Below the pieces are notes generated by a model. It saw nothing but the letters and a program-made list of their open reading frames with translations, made no database searches and was not told the DNA's origin. The translations under genes were made by a program, and so were the position numbers. A stretch of DNA of 64,000 nt from NCBI GenBank assembly GCA_024138025.1, contig JAMXBD010001385.1, positions 124,001 to 188,000 on the forward strand. Direction: 5' to 3'. The DNA comes from Combretum micranthum. Lineage: Eukaryota; Streptophyta; Magnoliopsida; Myrtales; Combretaceae. Shown here one piece after another: positions 1 through 10,870 of this stretch (positions are counted from its first letter, which is position 1; every line of letters starts with the position of its first letter).

Positions 1-152
1 CGATATTCTTAATTCTCATTTCACGCATAAACAAAAAATCACATATATACATATTCCCGAATTCCATGCATCTCCATTTTTATCTTTTTTATAGTATGCT
101 AATGCTACTATTTTACAAGCACAAGTAAGTTAACAAAATTAAGAGGAATAAC

Positions 153-223
153 TCACTCGTCCATTTCGCGATCTTCTTGGTCGTAGTAATCCTCGGGTAG
201 GGTATTCTCGTATCCTTTGTTAC
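153..223 (-). CDS. candidate last exon with acidic C-terminus
   Basis: On the minus strand, an open frame follows a good 3' splice site (TTTGTCTAG at about 224-232) and runs about 23 codons to a TGA at 153-155. The peptide is rich in Asp, Glu and Tyr and ends DREMDE. The codons are balanced and GC is higher than in the flanks, which suggests real coding sequence. The upstream exons would lie to the right, but I could not find them in the AT-rich sequence that follows. I do not recognise the family. It could be the acidic tail of a host protein or of a transposon protein. Confidence 0.25.
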
Positions 224-1511
224 CTAGACAAAAGAAATACTCGAGATGAATATTTCGTAGAAATTCTACTTAAACTTTCTAATTCTATTTCACTATGTTC
301 GTCAAAATCATATAGAAATGAAATTCCAATTTAAAATGGCCATAACTTACTCATTTTAAACTCAGAATTTTGCATATAATATACCGTTTTTTATCTATTC
401 AAAAAAATCTATTCATTTATAAGGTTATCTTTGTCATAAAAGGTCATTTGGGTTCAGAAAAATTGGGTACAGATTAAAAATGAATATTTCTAGATTTTGC
501 AAAACCATTTTCTAACTCAACTTCATTCAAAATCCTTTAATAATATATATACACACACATAATTGATAAATCCTTTAAGTATATAGATAAACTCACTTTA
601 TATGCAAAAATTCTAATGGTAGTGTCTCAACGATTTATTTCATAAAACAATTATTTTTAAAGTGTTAAAACTTAACTTGATAAATTTCTTTTTAAGTATT
701 TTGAAGAAACTTTATATTTTCATAGGTTATTATGAATGAGTATATTCTTATTTTGTTTTCTTCGTTCCTTTTTTTACAAAACAAGTAAATTTTCCTTTAA
801 TCTTAATCTTTCATAAATTTTACTTTCAGCGATAAAAGATCAAGTTTATCAAAAGTGTATGAAGTTGTTGAAAATCTTTTTATAAAGTTATTTTTAGAAT
901 GTTTTTAGAAACGGATCTTGTCTTCTTATATTTAAAACTTTTTCTTTTATTTCCTTTGAAAAGAATCATCTTTATTGATAAAATCTTTGTTTTTAATTTT
1001 ATCTTATTTATATTCTTTGAAAATACGTTTCTTCTTTAGAAACTTGAAAATCATTATTTTCTTATGTAGGTTTATAACTTTATGGGTTGAATTTATCTTA
1101 ACTTTGAAAACTAGTTTGTTTCTTGGTTTTGTTATGGAGTGAAAAAGGAGTTTAAATTTTAAGCTTTTGTAAAATTTAAATATTAAAAATTATTTTACTA
1201 AAACTTAGATTACCATAATATACAAAGAAAGTATTTATTTCTTATGTTACCTTGGTAAGCTATATTTGTTATTTAAGAAAATGTTGAGAAAACTCTATTT
1301 CTATGTTGTTGACAATAACTCAATTATTTTGTGATAAATTACATAATAGAAAATTTAGTTTTAAGCTCTTTTAATAAAGTAAAATTTTACTTTTAAATTA
1401 GTTGAGACAATATCATTATATAGATGTAAGTATTATGAGCATATAAAATAATAAGAACATGAGAAAATATTAGAAACAAATAATAATAAGCAAAATAAGA
1501 AAAAAATCGAA
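224..1511. other. AT-rich sequence, nothing recognised
   Basis: Highly AT-rich with many stops in all frames. I see no gene, RNA or element boundary. Confidence 0.5.
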
Positions 1512-1589
1512 TATTGGGAATCTTAGCTTCATCAAGGTATCCTGGTCAAGTATTGGGAGCCTTAGCTTCATTAAGGCATATCGGGATGA
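1512..1589. repeat. 39-bp direct repeat, two copies
   Basis: Two adjacent units start TATTGGGAATCTTAGCTTCA and TATTGGGAGCCTTAGCTTCA. They are about 39 bp each and differ at a handful of positions. No function is evident. Confidence 0.7.
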
Positions 1590-3270
1590 AGAATAGACTA
1601 ATCCCAAAAGAATAAAGAAAATAAATAAAAGGCTGTTTTGACTTGATATGGATAAGTCTAAGACTAGAAAGACCAGTCTTAAAGAAATAGTATGAAATAA
1701 ATAAATTGCAAAGCATGAAATTAAATAAATAACAAGTGAGCTTATAGGAAGTTCATGTGCAAGAACAAAACATGAACATGTTGTTGCTTTTACTACTCAT
1801 ATGAGTTTCAAAACAACACCATAGTCATGTTAAGTTACATGACATGGGTAAATAAATGATTGGAAGAAATTTACCTAAAGTGTTTACGTGATATGAAGAT
1901 GGTAGATGAAATGGGTATTATGTAAGTAGTGATATGTGGTGGAAAGTTTATGTATAAGGAATGATTTTGTGAAGAATTGGTTTAAAAGAGTTTTGGTAGA
2001 GAGAATTCTTGAAGAGAGGATTTGTGGAGAGATTTTGAGAGAGTTTTGGTGGTTAAATGACTTGTGTGAAATAATGAAGGAGGAAGAGGGTATTTATAGA
2101 ATTAAATTAGATGTAATTAAATTAATTGAAAAGACATTAAATGGAGATGAGAAGAGAGGGAGGAGTGGACGGCAACATGTAGGGAGGAGAGAGAAATTTG
2201 ATAACTAATTAATTTTAAAAGAAAAGTGTAAGAGAAGTTTAGTAATGTGTGGTGTAGAATTTTTATGGGAAAAAAAAATTGTAAGAAATAAGTATATAGG
2301 TGTAAGAATAGGTAGTAAGAAAAAGTAGAGATGAAAGAATAGTAATGAATAGTAGAAAAGTACTATGAATACTAAACTAGACAATTAAAGTACTGGTAGT
2401 AATAAAATACGCGTAATAATACGATATCTGTAATTTTTAGCTACCGAAAAATTCTAAAACTGATATTTTTGAAAACCTTATATTTTTACGAGTCTATTGG
2501 TATTAATGGAATATTTTTGTCATTCGCGGGGCATGGTTTTTTTAAAACTGATCCCGTTCGGATTCGAAGGACACTAGAATTTTGCGAATCTTATATTTTT
2601 AAGCTTCCCAATAGTATTACGAACTATTATCAATAATTATTTTTATTTCGTTGTCTAGGGTTTAAGAGCATGAGATTGTCGGATCTTAAATATTATGGTT
2701 TGTTGTAAGCTTTGTTGACTTTTAAGATTCTGGTTTGACTTCCGGTTTTGTTGAGTTATTCTTAAGATCATATAATTTTGGAGTTTTGATCGTATTACAT
2801 TTTTAGTTTGATATCTATGGTTTATCTCATTTTATTTGTGATTATTTAATAGTTTTCAATTCTTGTGATCGTTTAACCGAGTCTAGGGTTATGAGTTGAT
2901 TCAGTTTAACTTTTGGTGAAAATCGAAATTTCCAATTCTAAAATTCACCAAAAGATTTAAGATTTTAGCATTTCGTTGTCGAGCGTTATTTGGATATATG
3001 GTCTTGATTTGCGTGTTAAGAATAGGATAGATGATTTGATTGATGTACGGATGTTGATTCAAACGATAATTGGATTTTCTATTTTGTTTTTGAGGGTTTC
3101 TTTTTCTCAGATTAAGAAATTCTTTTTGATCTTATTTAGAATTAAGTTTTAACTTGGTTCGATTTTTAGGGTTTCAATTCCGGGGTTTGACTCTTAGGAT
3201 TATTTTCTAAGAATTATGAAATTTTCAGGGGTTTATAGCAAACCTAAAGGATTCTCACTTTTTGGTGATT
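1590..3270. other. intergenic or decayed repeat, no gene recognised
   Basis: A purine-rich 90-codon open frame starts at 1936, but its composition (long runs of AGAGAG and GGA type) and lack of any motif make it a chance frame. From 2400 to 3270 the sequence has a moderately higher CpG content and looks like decayed retroelement leader or LTR. No termini could be set. Confidence 0.4.
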
Positions 3271-3274
3271 CTAA

Positions 3275-3580
3275 AAAAAAAAAAAGGTTATAGAAAGAGA
3301 ATTTAAAAAAAAAGAAAGAAAGAAAGAAATCTTTAGCTCGAAAAGTCCCAAAAAAAAGAAAGTAAAAAGAATTTTTTAGAAAAAAAAAACTTCTCAAAGG
3401 GTTTTAAAAAGAGAATTTTCTGGAAAAGAAAAAAAGAAAAGGAAGTAAAAGGAATTTTGTAAAAAAAAAAAAATCCCTAAAACTTTTCCGACAAAATTTT
3501 TGAAAATAAAAAAGAGAAGAAAATTAAGAAGGAAAATTAAGTTTTAGCCCAAACATTTAAAAAAATTTAAGATTTTAGAA
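3275..3580 (+). repeat. homopurine low-complexity tract
   Basis: About 300 bp in which the plus strand is almost entirely A and G, made of runs of A broken by GAAAG, AGAGAA and GGAAGT blocks. It could form unusual DNA structure or be a degraded simple repeat. It holds no gene. Confidence 0.75.
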
Positions 3581-3644
3581 CTCAATTTTCAGAAGGAATT
3601 CTAAATCAAGTTTGTATTAAATCATCGTTTCTTCTTCAGTTTTT

Positions 3645-3760
3645 AGGTCACCTGCTCATAGAAGCATCACCCACCAAAGTCTTAGGATCGCCTGCTCGAA
3701 GGAGTATTGTCTTAGTTTCAGGGTCACCTGCTTATAGGAGCATCACTCGCTAAAGTCTTC
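3645..3760. repeat. short tandem repeat, about 38-bp period, three copies
   Basis: Three diverged copies of a unit beginning GGTCACCTGCTCATAG and containing GGAGCATCAC and AAAGTCTT, at about 3646, 3685 and 3721. The period is close to that of the larger array at 4101, so both may belong to one hypervariable untranslated region. Confidence 0.6.
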
Positions 3761-4100
3761 AAAAAAAAGACCCAAAGTCCATCCAAGTCTTCCAATAAAG
3801 AAAAGAAAAATACTTGAAGCCCATCCGAGTCTCCCTATCAAAAAGAAGAAATCCAAAAATCTTAAATATAAAAGAAAGTGGAAACTTAGGAAAAATCATC
3901 TTAAGACAATTCTAGGGAAAGCTAACCTTCAACAATGGGGTGACTTCACTCAAAGTCATTACCACCTTCCAAAGTTTGGGATCGTAAGACCATCGCCTTC
4001 TCAGCTAAATCTTCCCTAATGGACCAGAAGCTCAAAGTGCCAGGTAAGTACTTAAAGACAAAAAATTGGATATCTTTTCGTCGTTGTGGCAAAGTTTCCA

Positions 4101-4490
4101 TCACTAAGCCTAAGTCCGATGGATGACTTAGCACATCACTAAGCCTAGGTTCGCTAGATGACCTAGCACATCACAAAGCTTAGGTCCGACAAATGATCTA
4201 GAACATCATAAAGCCTAGGTCTGACAAATGAGCTAGCACATCACAAAGCCTAGGTCCAACAAATGACCTAGCACATAATAAAGCCTAGGTCCGACAGATA
4301 ACCTAGCATCCCATTAAGCTTAGGTCCCACAAATGACGTAGCACCCCACTAAGACTATGTCCGACAGATGACCTAACACCTCATTAAGCTTAAGTCCGAT
4401 AGATGATTAGTACATTACTAAGATTAGGTCCGATAGATGATTTGACATGCTTCTAAGCCTAGATTCAATAGACAACCTAGCACCAAGCCT
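4101..4490. repeat. tandem array, about 36-bp unit, about 11 copies
   Basis: Degenerate array with consensus close to CACTAAGCCTAGGTCCGACA followed by AATGACCTAGCACAT. About eleven copies are visible, drifting by substitutions with a few small indels. Arrays like this are known in the untranslated 3' region of plant Tat/Ogre gypsy elements, which fits the LTR-like sequence that follows at 4700. No coding function. Confidence 0.8.
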
Positions 4491-4699
4491 TATTTCCATT
4501 AATAATCTAACACCTCACCAATTCTTCCCACATCAATTCAAGACGGTGCCCTCATTTTAAATCCATCATTTCAAGATGGTGCTCTCTTTTAAACCTGCCC
4601 ATTCAAGACAATGCCCTGATCAACTCATGTGAGCAAAAATGGAGGTTTATTTTTAGTCTTTCTAATAAAGTTTCATTCAAACTTTATTACAAAGAAGGG

Positions 4700-6505
4700 T
4701 GACTATAGACACCCTATTTCTGCTCATTTAAGGCTTCAATTTATAGTAAAAATTAATTTTATATTAAACCCGCAAATTAAAATAAAAGAAGGAAAACAAA
4801 CAAAAATAAGAAGAAAAAGAAATCATTACAAATATATAGAAAAAAGAAAGAAAAAAATAATAATAAATTTCAAAAAAATATTTTTTGTGTTTGATATAAT
4901 ACTAATTCTAATTATAAATTTATTTTGGACCCATGGGGTATTTAATTGGACCCAATTTGGAAACCTTAAAAATAATTTTTTTGCAAACTAGAACAGGGCA
5001 CATGCTAACAGCCTATATGGATAAGTCACAAGCATAGATAAGAGAGACATGGATTCGATCCTACAAGGAGGTAAATTATCTTTTTTCTTCTTATTTTTTT
5101 TTCCACCTGCTCCCATTAGCCAGATGAGGTAAGCGCATATGTCAACGAGCTATCAAATGAGGTAAGCAAGAGTGTCCAGATGCATTGTATAGTAGTAGGT
5201 GAGCGATAGGCCAGAGTGTGTAGATTCATTGTATCGTGGTAAGTGAGCAGTAGGTTAGAGTGTCTAGATACATTATATCGTGGTAGGTGAGCGGTAAGCC
5301 AAAGTGTCCAGATACATTATATCATGGTAGGTGAGCGGTAGACCAGGTGTCTAGATACCGTAGTAGGTGAGCAATAGGCCAGAGTGTCCGGATGCATTGT
5401 ACCATGGTTGGTGAGTGGTAGGCCAGAATGTCCAAACACATTGTATCGTGGTAGGTGAGTAGTAAGTGAACCGGTAGGTGAGCATGCTACTAGCATACAA
5501 CAACACAAAAAGGATAACACGGAGATCAAATATGACGTTCATAAGAAGTTAGGGTTTCGAATTCAAAACTTCAATTCTAAAGTTTTCTAGGAAATTTCGA
5601 AGCAATTGGAGGTTAAAATCTATCATCACATAATCGATTCAGGGCTTTTGAAAACCAATTTACGACAATCTAATCAGTCATAAACCGCCACCAGAATCTC
5701 CTATTCAATTACTGCCGATTACTAGTTCTTCACCTCTTCTCCAAGCCTGCGTGCGTCTTGATGTTGTACCAAGTAAGTTCTTTTCTTTCTCTTTTCATTT
5801 CTCTATTTTATCTCTTTTTTTATTTGTTAAAAAAAACTTTTAAAAAAGGAAAAAAAAGAAATAGATAAAAGATAAAAAAATATAGAAAATATAAAATAAA
5901 TATTATATAAAAAGTATACATAGAACATGACATAAATTATTTTGACATATAGAAAAACTTATTTTCATTAAAAAAAAAATGAACTTAGTAGTTTATAGGG
6001 TTTAATCTCTCATCCTCTTTTTTTTTGCTACTTGATAAAAATTTGACAAACTTAAAGTGAAAAGAGTTCAAAAATTAAAAATAACCAATCCACTAATTTT
6101 TTTTTTCTAAAGAACTACATAACATCTGATCTCAATTAGTAGGTACGTAGGCACCTCTGAGGTAATATAAAATCTAGAAAAATAATTTTTTTTCCATCAT
6201 ATTATCTCGTGAATTTTGAGTTAATTAATTTGTTGTAAATATTAAACGATCTTGTCATCAATTTATATGTAAAATTGTAAATTTAGAAATTTATGGAATT
6301 TGATTTATTTTTTGAGCATTAAAAGGATAAATTTTATATTATGAATTTTAAGTGGTAAGCATATAGTTTTAATAGGGTAGCCTCCGAATCCATAATTTCT
6401 TGTTTATAAAGTTTGGTTTTAAACCAAATTTTTTTGTAGACTAGTAGCTATGTTAGGATTAACCCATTAATCATAACTTATAATTTTTCCCCGATTCCAA
6501 TCGGT
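4700..6505 (+). mobile_element. possible Tat-type Ty3/gypsy LTR, decayed
   Basis: A purine run (AAAGAAGGG, 4691-4699) is followed by TGACTATAGACACCCTATTT, which resembles the start of Tat-lineage LTRs. Near 6490-6510 the motif TTTTCCCCGATT is followed by CGGTAGCGACTCC, like the end of such an LTR and a tRNA-Arg-type primer site. Between them lie a 44-bp tandem array and AT-rich sequence. I see no intact coding region on either side. The call rests on remembered LTR-end motifs, so the family and both ends are uncertain. Confidence 0.3.
5150..5490. repeat. tandem array, about 44-bp unit, about 7 copies
   Basis: Units begin GTAGGTGAGCGGTAGGCCAG and continue with AGTGTCCAGATACATTGTAT. Starts are near 5196, 5239, 5283, 5327, 5361, 5406 and 5451, with one unit about 10 bp short. 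The overlapping minus-strand open frames here (5317-5542) are products of the repeat, not genes. Confidence 0.85.
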
Positions 6506-7879
6506 AGCGACTCCAAAATGTTTTTAGAAATTAAATTTCTTTTGTTTCTTAGTCGAGGGTCTGTATTAAATGGGTTCGATTTAATACGAATCAGATTAAA
6601 AGAAATGAAAGGGAAACGAAAAAAATCCAGCTCGACACTATCTAATAATTATTTTATATAGGTTAGTACATAAGAATGGAAAATCATAATAAGTTAAATC
6701 TACGAATAATGTGACTTTTAAAAATAACGAAATAAAAATATGAAGTAATATTAAGAGAAACACAATGCAGATAAATAACTGAAAATAAATATTAGTTACC
6801 ATAATGCGTTAAACTAAGGAACGATATAAAAATAATAATATAATAATAATAGTAATGATAAATACTGATTTATTAAATACAAACTTTATAACTACCCAAT
6901 AAAAGCAAAATATTTTAAGATCAAGACAGGTGAAATCAAAATAAATATTAAATAAAGGAAATCTATTATCATAGGATCCTTACCCTAAAAGACCAATAGA
7001 TGTAATAGAAATTAAATAAAATACCAATATAGGACACATAGACACCCATAAGAGTTTAGTTATATAATTTATGTTTGGTTGATGAATATTTTTAATCATC
7101 TCAATAGGTGATCTTGATACCGTTGAGGACTTTTCAGTTGATTATTACAATTAGACAAATGAGTAGGTGAGTAACACAAATCCATTATGTTGTTTGTGTT
7201 TGTAACTAATAGCATATGTAATACAAAGATAATAATATGGTTGTTGTGGAAATTTATTGAGTATGTGTTGTGAGCTGTTTGTTTGATTGACAAACTAAGA
7301 TAATAAATAGTGATAATACATATTGTTTGATGAATTGAGAAAAGCATGTTATATGTTGTGTGTGTAATGTATGATCACAATAAGCCGGACAAAAAAATTA
7401 CTGGCTTTATTAAAAACTATTATTCCTTACATGAACTGCATTATTGCATATACTAAACGGGTGATGGCCTACTAAGTTTAGTATTTCGGTTCTCTATTAA
7501 TGCTTAGTTTTTCTAAAATATCAGTTCTTTCAAGATTATCTTTGTTCTGTTTGTTCAACGGGAACTAAGTGGCAACGAAATACACTGGTCGTGGTATTGC
7601 TTTGAAATTACTAATACTTAAGGAGTTTCTAAGGTATGATGCAGAAAATGGTCAATTAAAGTATCCTAAAATTAAAGTGATAATCCTAAAATGAGAAATC
7701 GTTGATTTTTTCGTGTACTTAGTCTCTCATGGTAGGTGGTTATTATAGTAAATGTTCTTTAACCCTAAAAAGAGGGTGTAAATCTTTTTTCTTGTTGGAT
7801 TCTAGATTATCCAAGATTGTATCTGTGCATATGCTTTATTGTTGCATTACGTATGATTTGTTAATAAACTTGCTTGATG
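6506..7879. other. no gene recognised
   Basis: AT-rich sequence with scattered stops. A minus-strand frame at 7096-7347 has no recognisable motif and is treated as chance. Confidence 0.45.
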
Positions 7880-8313
7880 TTTAATATGTCTAGTTATTCA
7901 CTGAGCCCATGGTTTCACTCACAACCCTAAAGACCTTTTAGGTTGACACTACGACCATAGATGGTTACTTCTAGGAGCATGGCTCCGATAAGACTATAGA
8001 AGTTAGAAGAATCTGGATATTTGGATAAGTTGTGTACTTTTAAATTCCTAGTTTTTATTTAGTTAGTATTTAAAATATCAACATATGTATTTTTGAGGCT
8101 TATAGAATAGGAAGTTAGTCTGTAATATTATATTACTCAAGACTTATGATGACAGTTATTTTACTAATTTTATAGCTTTTATGTATTTTTCATTTCTTAT
8201 TGAAGTAATTAAAAAATCGTTGTTTGAACATATGCCACTCTCTGGTGGTAAAGTGGTAATAATATATATGTGTAGTATATATATTACTACTATAGTACCT
8301 TTGGGGCGTGACA
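7880..8313 (+). mobile_element. 3' part of a Ty3/gypsy LTR (solo or truncated)
   Basis: The stretch contains CACTGAGCCCATGGTTTCAC and an AGGTTGACAC block, followed about 330 bp later by TTTGGGGCGTGACA. This order is typical of the 3' half and end of LTRs in plant chromoviruses of Tekay/Del type. A normal primer-binding site (TGGTATCAGAGC) does not follow, so it is probably a solo or truncated LTR. The left end was not found. The 75-codon frame at 8181 overlaps the LTR end and is not a gene. Confidence 0.35.
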
Positions 8314-9676
8314 ATCTGTCTTATGCTGACCCAGCCTTAAGCTGGATAACCACATATATAAGGAGTTCCCCAATAAGAGGAGAAATTAGTACTGATATGT
8401 GCTTTTGATTTTATTTGATCACTGCGTTTTTTTTCCCTTTCATATTCATCATCTCAGTGTTTTATTAATTATCTTTTTGGTCAAGAACTTATTATACTCT
8501 TTTGAAATTCATTTGAAGAATGAGAGAGACATAAATTAATGGTTTTTGGGATTTTAATTTTGGGTTTTTTTTTATTTGTGGGTTAGGAGGAAGAAGAAGA
8601 AGAAGAAGAGAGAGAGAAACATACAAAATAATAAAATATACTGATCAGGAGAAAGAAAAATAATTTTTTAATGAATTTCATTTACCGCGTTATATTTTGG
8701 CTAAAGAAATGGCTGAATTTTGGGTTGGCTAAAGGTACCATGCATAAAATTTTTAAAAAATTTAGGTATTGTCATTGTAAATAATTTTTTTAGGTACAAA
8801 CTACTATAAGCCAAAAAGTTTAAGTATCGCGAATGAAACTTAGAATATGAATTAAGTACTTAAAATACATCTAATTACCATAGTATCAAGGAAATGGGAA
8901 TTGAATAGCTATTTCACATGCACTTAATGTTCAAAGTATCTAATATAAATAGTAAAAATTTATTATATATTCATTGCATTTATAACAAATAACTATATAT
9001 ATCATAGGAGCATGTTTGATTTGGTTTATAAATACTTCTACTAAAAGTAAAATCCTTTTCGTTGATAATATTGAACTATTTTTTTATTGCAATCTTATTT
9101 TTAACCTCTAGATTATTTTATAATAGCACATTGGAAAACAAATTTAATAGTACTAATACGTTATATGTCCTTATGAGTATCAGTCAAGTATCAATCTATA
9201 TTGGATAAACTATGATAATAAAGTATAGTTTTTATAAAAAGTTTCCACATGTAGCTATTATTTGTGTATAAATAAATACAAATCTTAAAAAGTTTTACAT
9301 AAAATGGGTCAACTTTAATATTTGTAGATCCAATTATTATTTTAAGTTTAAAATTTGTTTCAATTAAAATTAAAATTCATTTTGTTTAATTTTAAGTTAA
9401 AAAAATAGCACAAGTCCTAAGTCTACAACGTGACTCGTAAACTAATAAGTCCACGGACCTAGATCAAACCCATGTTCCACAGTTCCCGTTCAGGATCCAC
9501 ATTTTTGGACTCGAGAATTCGGAAGTTTCAGGTCTGGGTTAGTATTGTTTAGGAACTATGTTGATATCTATTTGTGTTTTATCCTTTTCTTTTCATAATT
9601 AAGATGAGCATATCTTATAGTGTTCTGTTTTATAATTATGATAAAGATAGTGAATGAATCGTAAGAGTTTTTAGTC

Positions 9677-9679
<3 letters not shown>
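8314..9679. other. no gene recognised; GAA microsatellite
   Basis: AT-rich. A short (GAA)n run lies near 8589-8608. A patch at 9420-9540 has phrases typical of hAT-like non-autonomous elements in this window (GTTCCACAGTTCCCGTTC), but no ends are visible. Confidence 0.4.
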
Positions 9680-9709
<30 letters not shown>

Positions 9710-9712
9710 CAT
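9680..9712. repeat. (AAT)n microsatellite
   Basis: About ten perfect AAT units. Confidence 0.95.
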
Positions 9713-9763
9713 AAATCAAAAGAAAAGAAGGTACAAAAAATTTGCACCAGGGATGTAATCACC

Positions 9764-9815
9764 TAATCAAGGACATTGTAGCTTATTGACATCTCTCCTG
9801 ATTTTTTAAGTAAGT
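9764..9815 (+). repeat. SINE-like fragment
   Basis: The phrase GTAGCTTATTGACATCTCTC matches the head of the SINE-like copy at 55,673. The B-box half is missing or decayed. Confidence 0.35.
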
Positions 9816-10619
9816 AATACTATTTTTTAATATCTTTTTTCCTATTGTAATAGTTAGAAAAAATAAAGGTGAAAAAAAGAAATAAGTACATTTCTAAAAC
9901 TTATTAACGTTTGACAATTTTTTGACTTGAGCCTTTGAATTTTTCTTTTGATTTGAGTCTCACCATTTTCAAACATTTACAAATTGAGAAAAATTTTCAG
10001 TCGAATTAATGTAACTATTGGCAAAAATTAAAAATAGGAAAAATAAAGAAAAAATAAAAGTAAAAGCTGCAAATTAAGATAAACAGGAATCAACCTCCTA
10101 AAGACAGGGATAATACGTCAATTTTAGAGCAAAATTTAATGCGGATAATATTATAAAACGAAGACCATAAAGTTAGAAATCGTCATACGATAAGCATAAA
10201 AGTCTTGGTCATCGTTGACAGCTTGATATTCCTTATTTTTTAGTATGTCTGTGTGCTGTCAACCACGTCTTCTATAGTTCCATCCACATGTTTATTCATG
10301 GATAAGCATAAGCTGAAAGCTGTATCTCAAGCGGGAAGGGACTGATAAAGAAATTATAAAAAAAAAAAAAAAAACAAAAAGACCATAAAATTGGAAATTA
10401 TTATGCGATAAGTATTCACATTGACGTCGATCGGTCTTGGCAATTGGATGAATTAATATTTTGGGTTACTAACAAATTGAATTTTGTCCTTGTTTTAGAA
10501 AATAATTTCCTGTTTAAATCAATAATAATAATAATAATTAATTATTTAAAATTAAAATAAAAATAATTACTAATATATAATTTTAAAATCAAAACTTATA
10601 TATAGAAAATATAAAAATT
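9816..10619. other. no gene; two related blocks and an AAT microsatellite
   Basis: Two diverged direct repeats begin near 10,158 and 10,380 (GACCATAAAGTTAGAAATCG and GACCATAAAATTGGAAATTA, each followed by ATGCGATAAG-like text). A poly(A) run lies at about 10,357-10,375 and an AAT microsatellite near 10,520. No coding sequence. Confidence 0.5.
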
Positions 10620-10870
10620 TATACCGGTGATTTTTCTATTCCCCATTGTTATTGCCTTACATAATGGCGACATACATGGCGCTAGCGTTACGGCAGTGTT
10701 TTTGTCAGCAGGCAAAGGGAGAGCTATATTATTTATTACTGTACTTGTTTGAATTATGTGTCCGCAACAGTCAACACGTGAGAGGATGCAATTTCCAAAG
10801 CAAAAAGATAAATCACGGTTCCCATTTCTCACAATGTCCAAAGCAAATAGCATTATATCGGACGATCAAA
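10620..10870. other. CpG-retaining patch, unidentified
   Basis: This patch has several CpG dinucleotides (ATGGCGACATACATGGCGCT and nearby CGTTACGG) in a region otherwise stripped of them. Overlapping frames of 83 and 85 codons exist on opposite strands, with no motif I recognise in either. It may be a recent insertion, an unmethylated regulatory patch, or an exon whose partners are not recognisable. Confidence 0.3.

Noticed and set aside
1936..2208. 90-codon plus-strand open frame
   Set aside because: Biased purine composition and no motif; no splice or promoter context. Treated as chance.
4984..5075. Possible tRNA-like sequence ending GGATTCGATCC
   Set aside because: Only the T-loop-like motif is present; no cloverleaf stems could be paired.
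5317..5542. Two overlapping minus-strand frames
   Set aside because: They lie wholly over the 44-bp tandem array and reflect its period.
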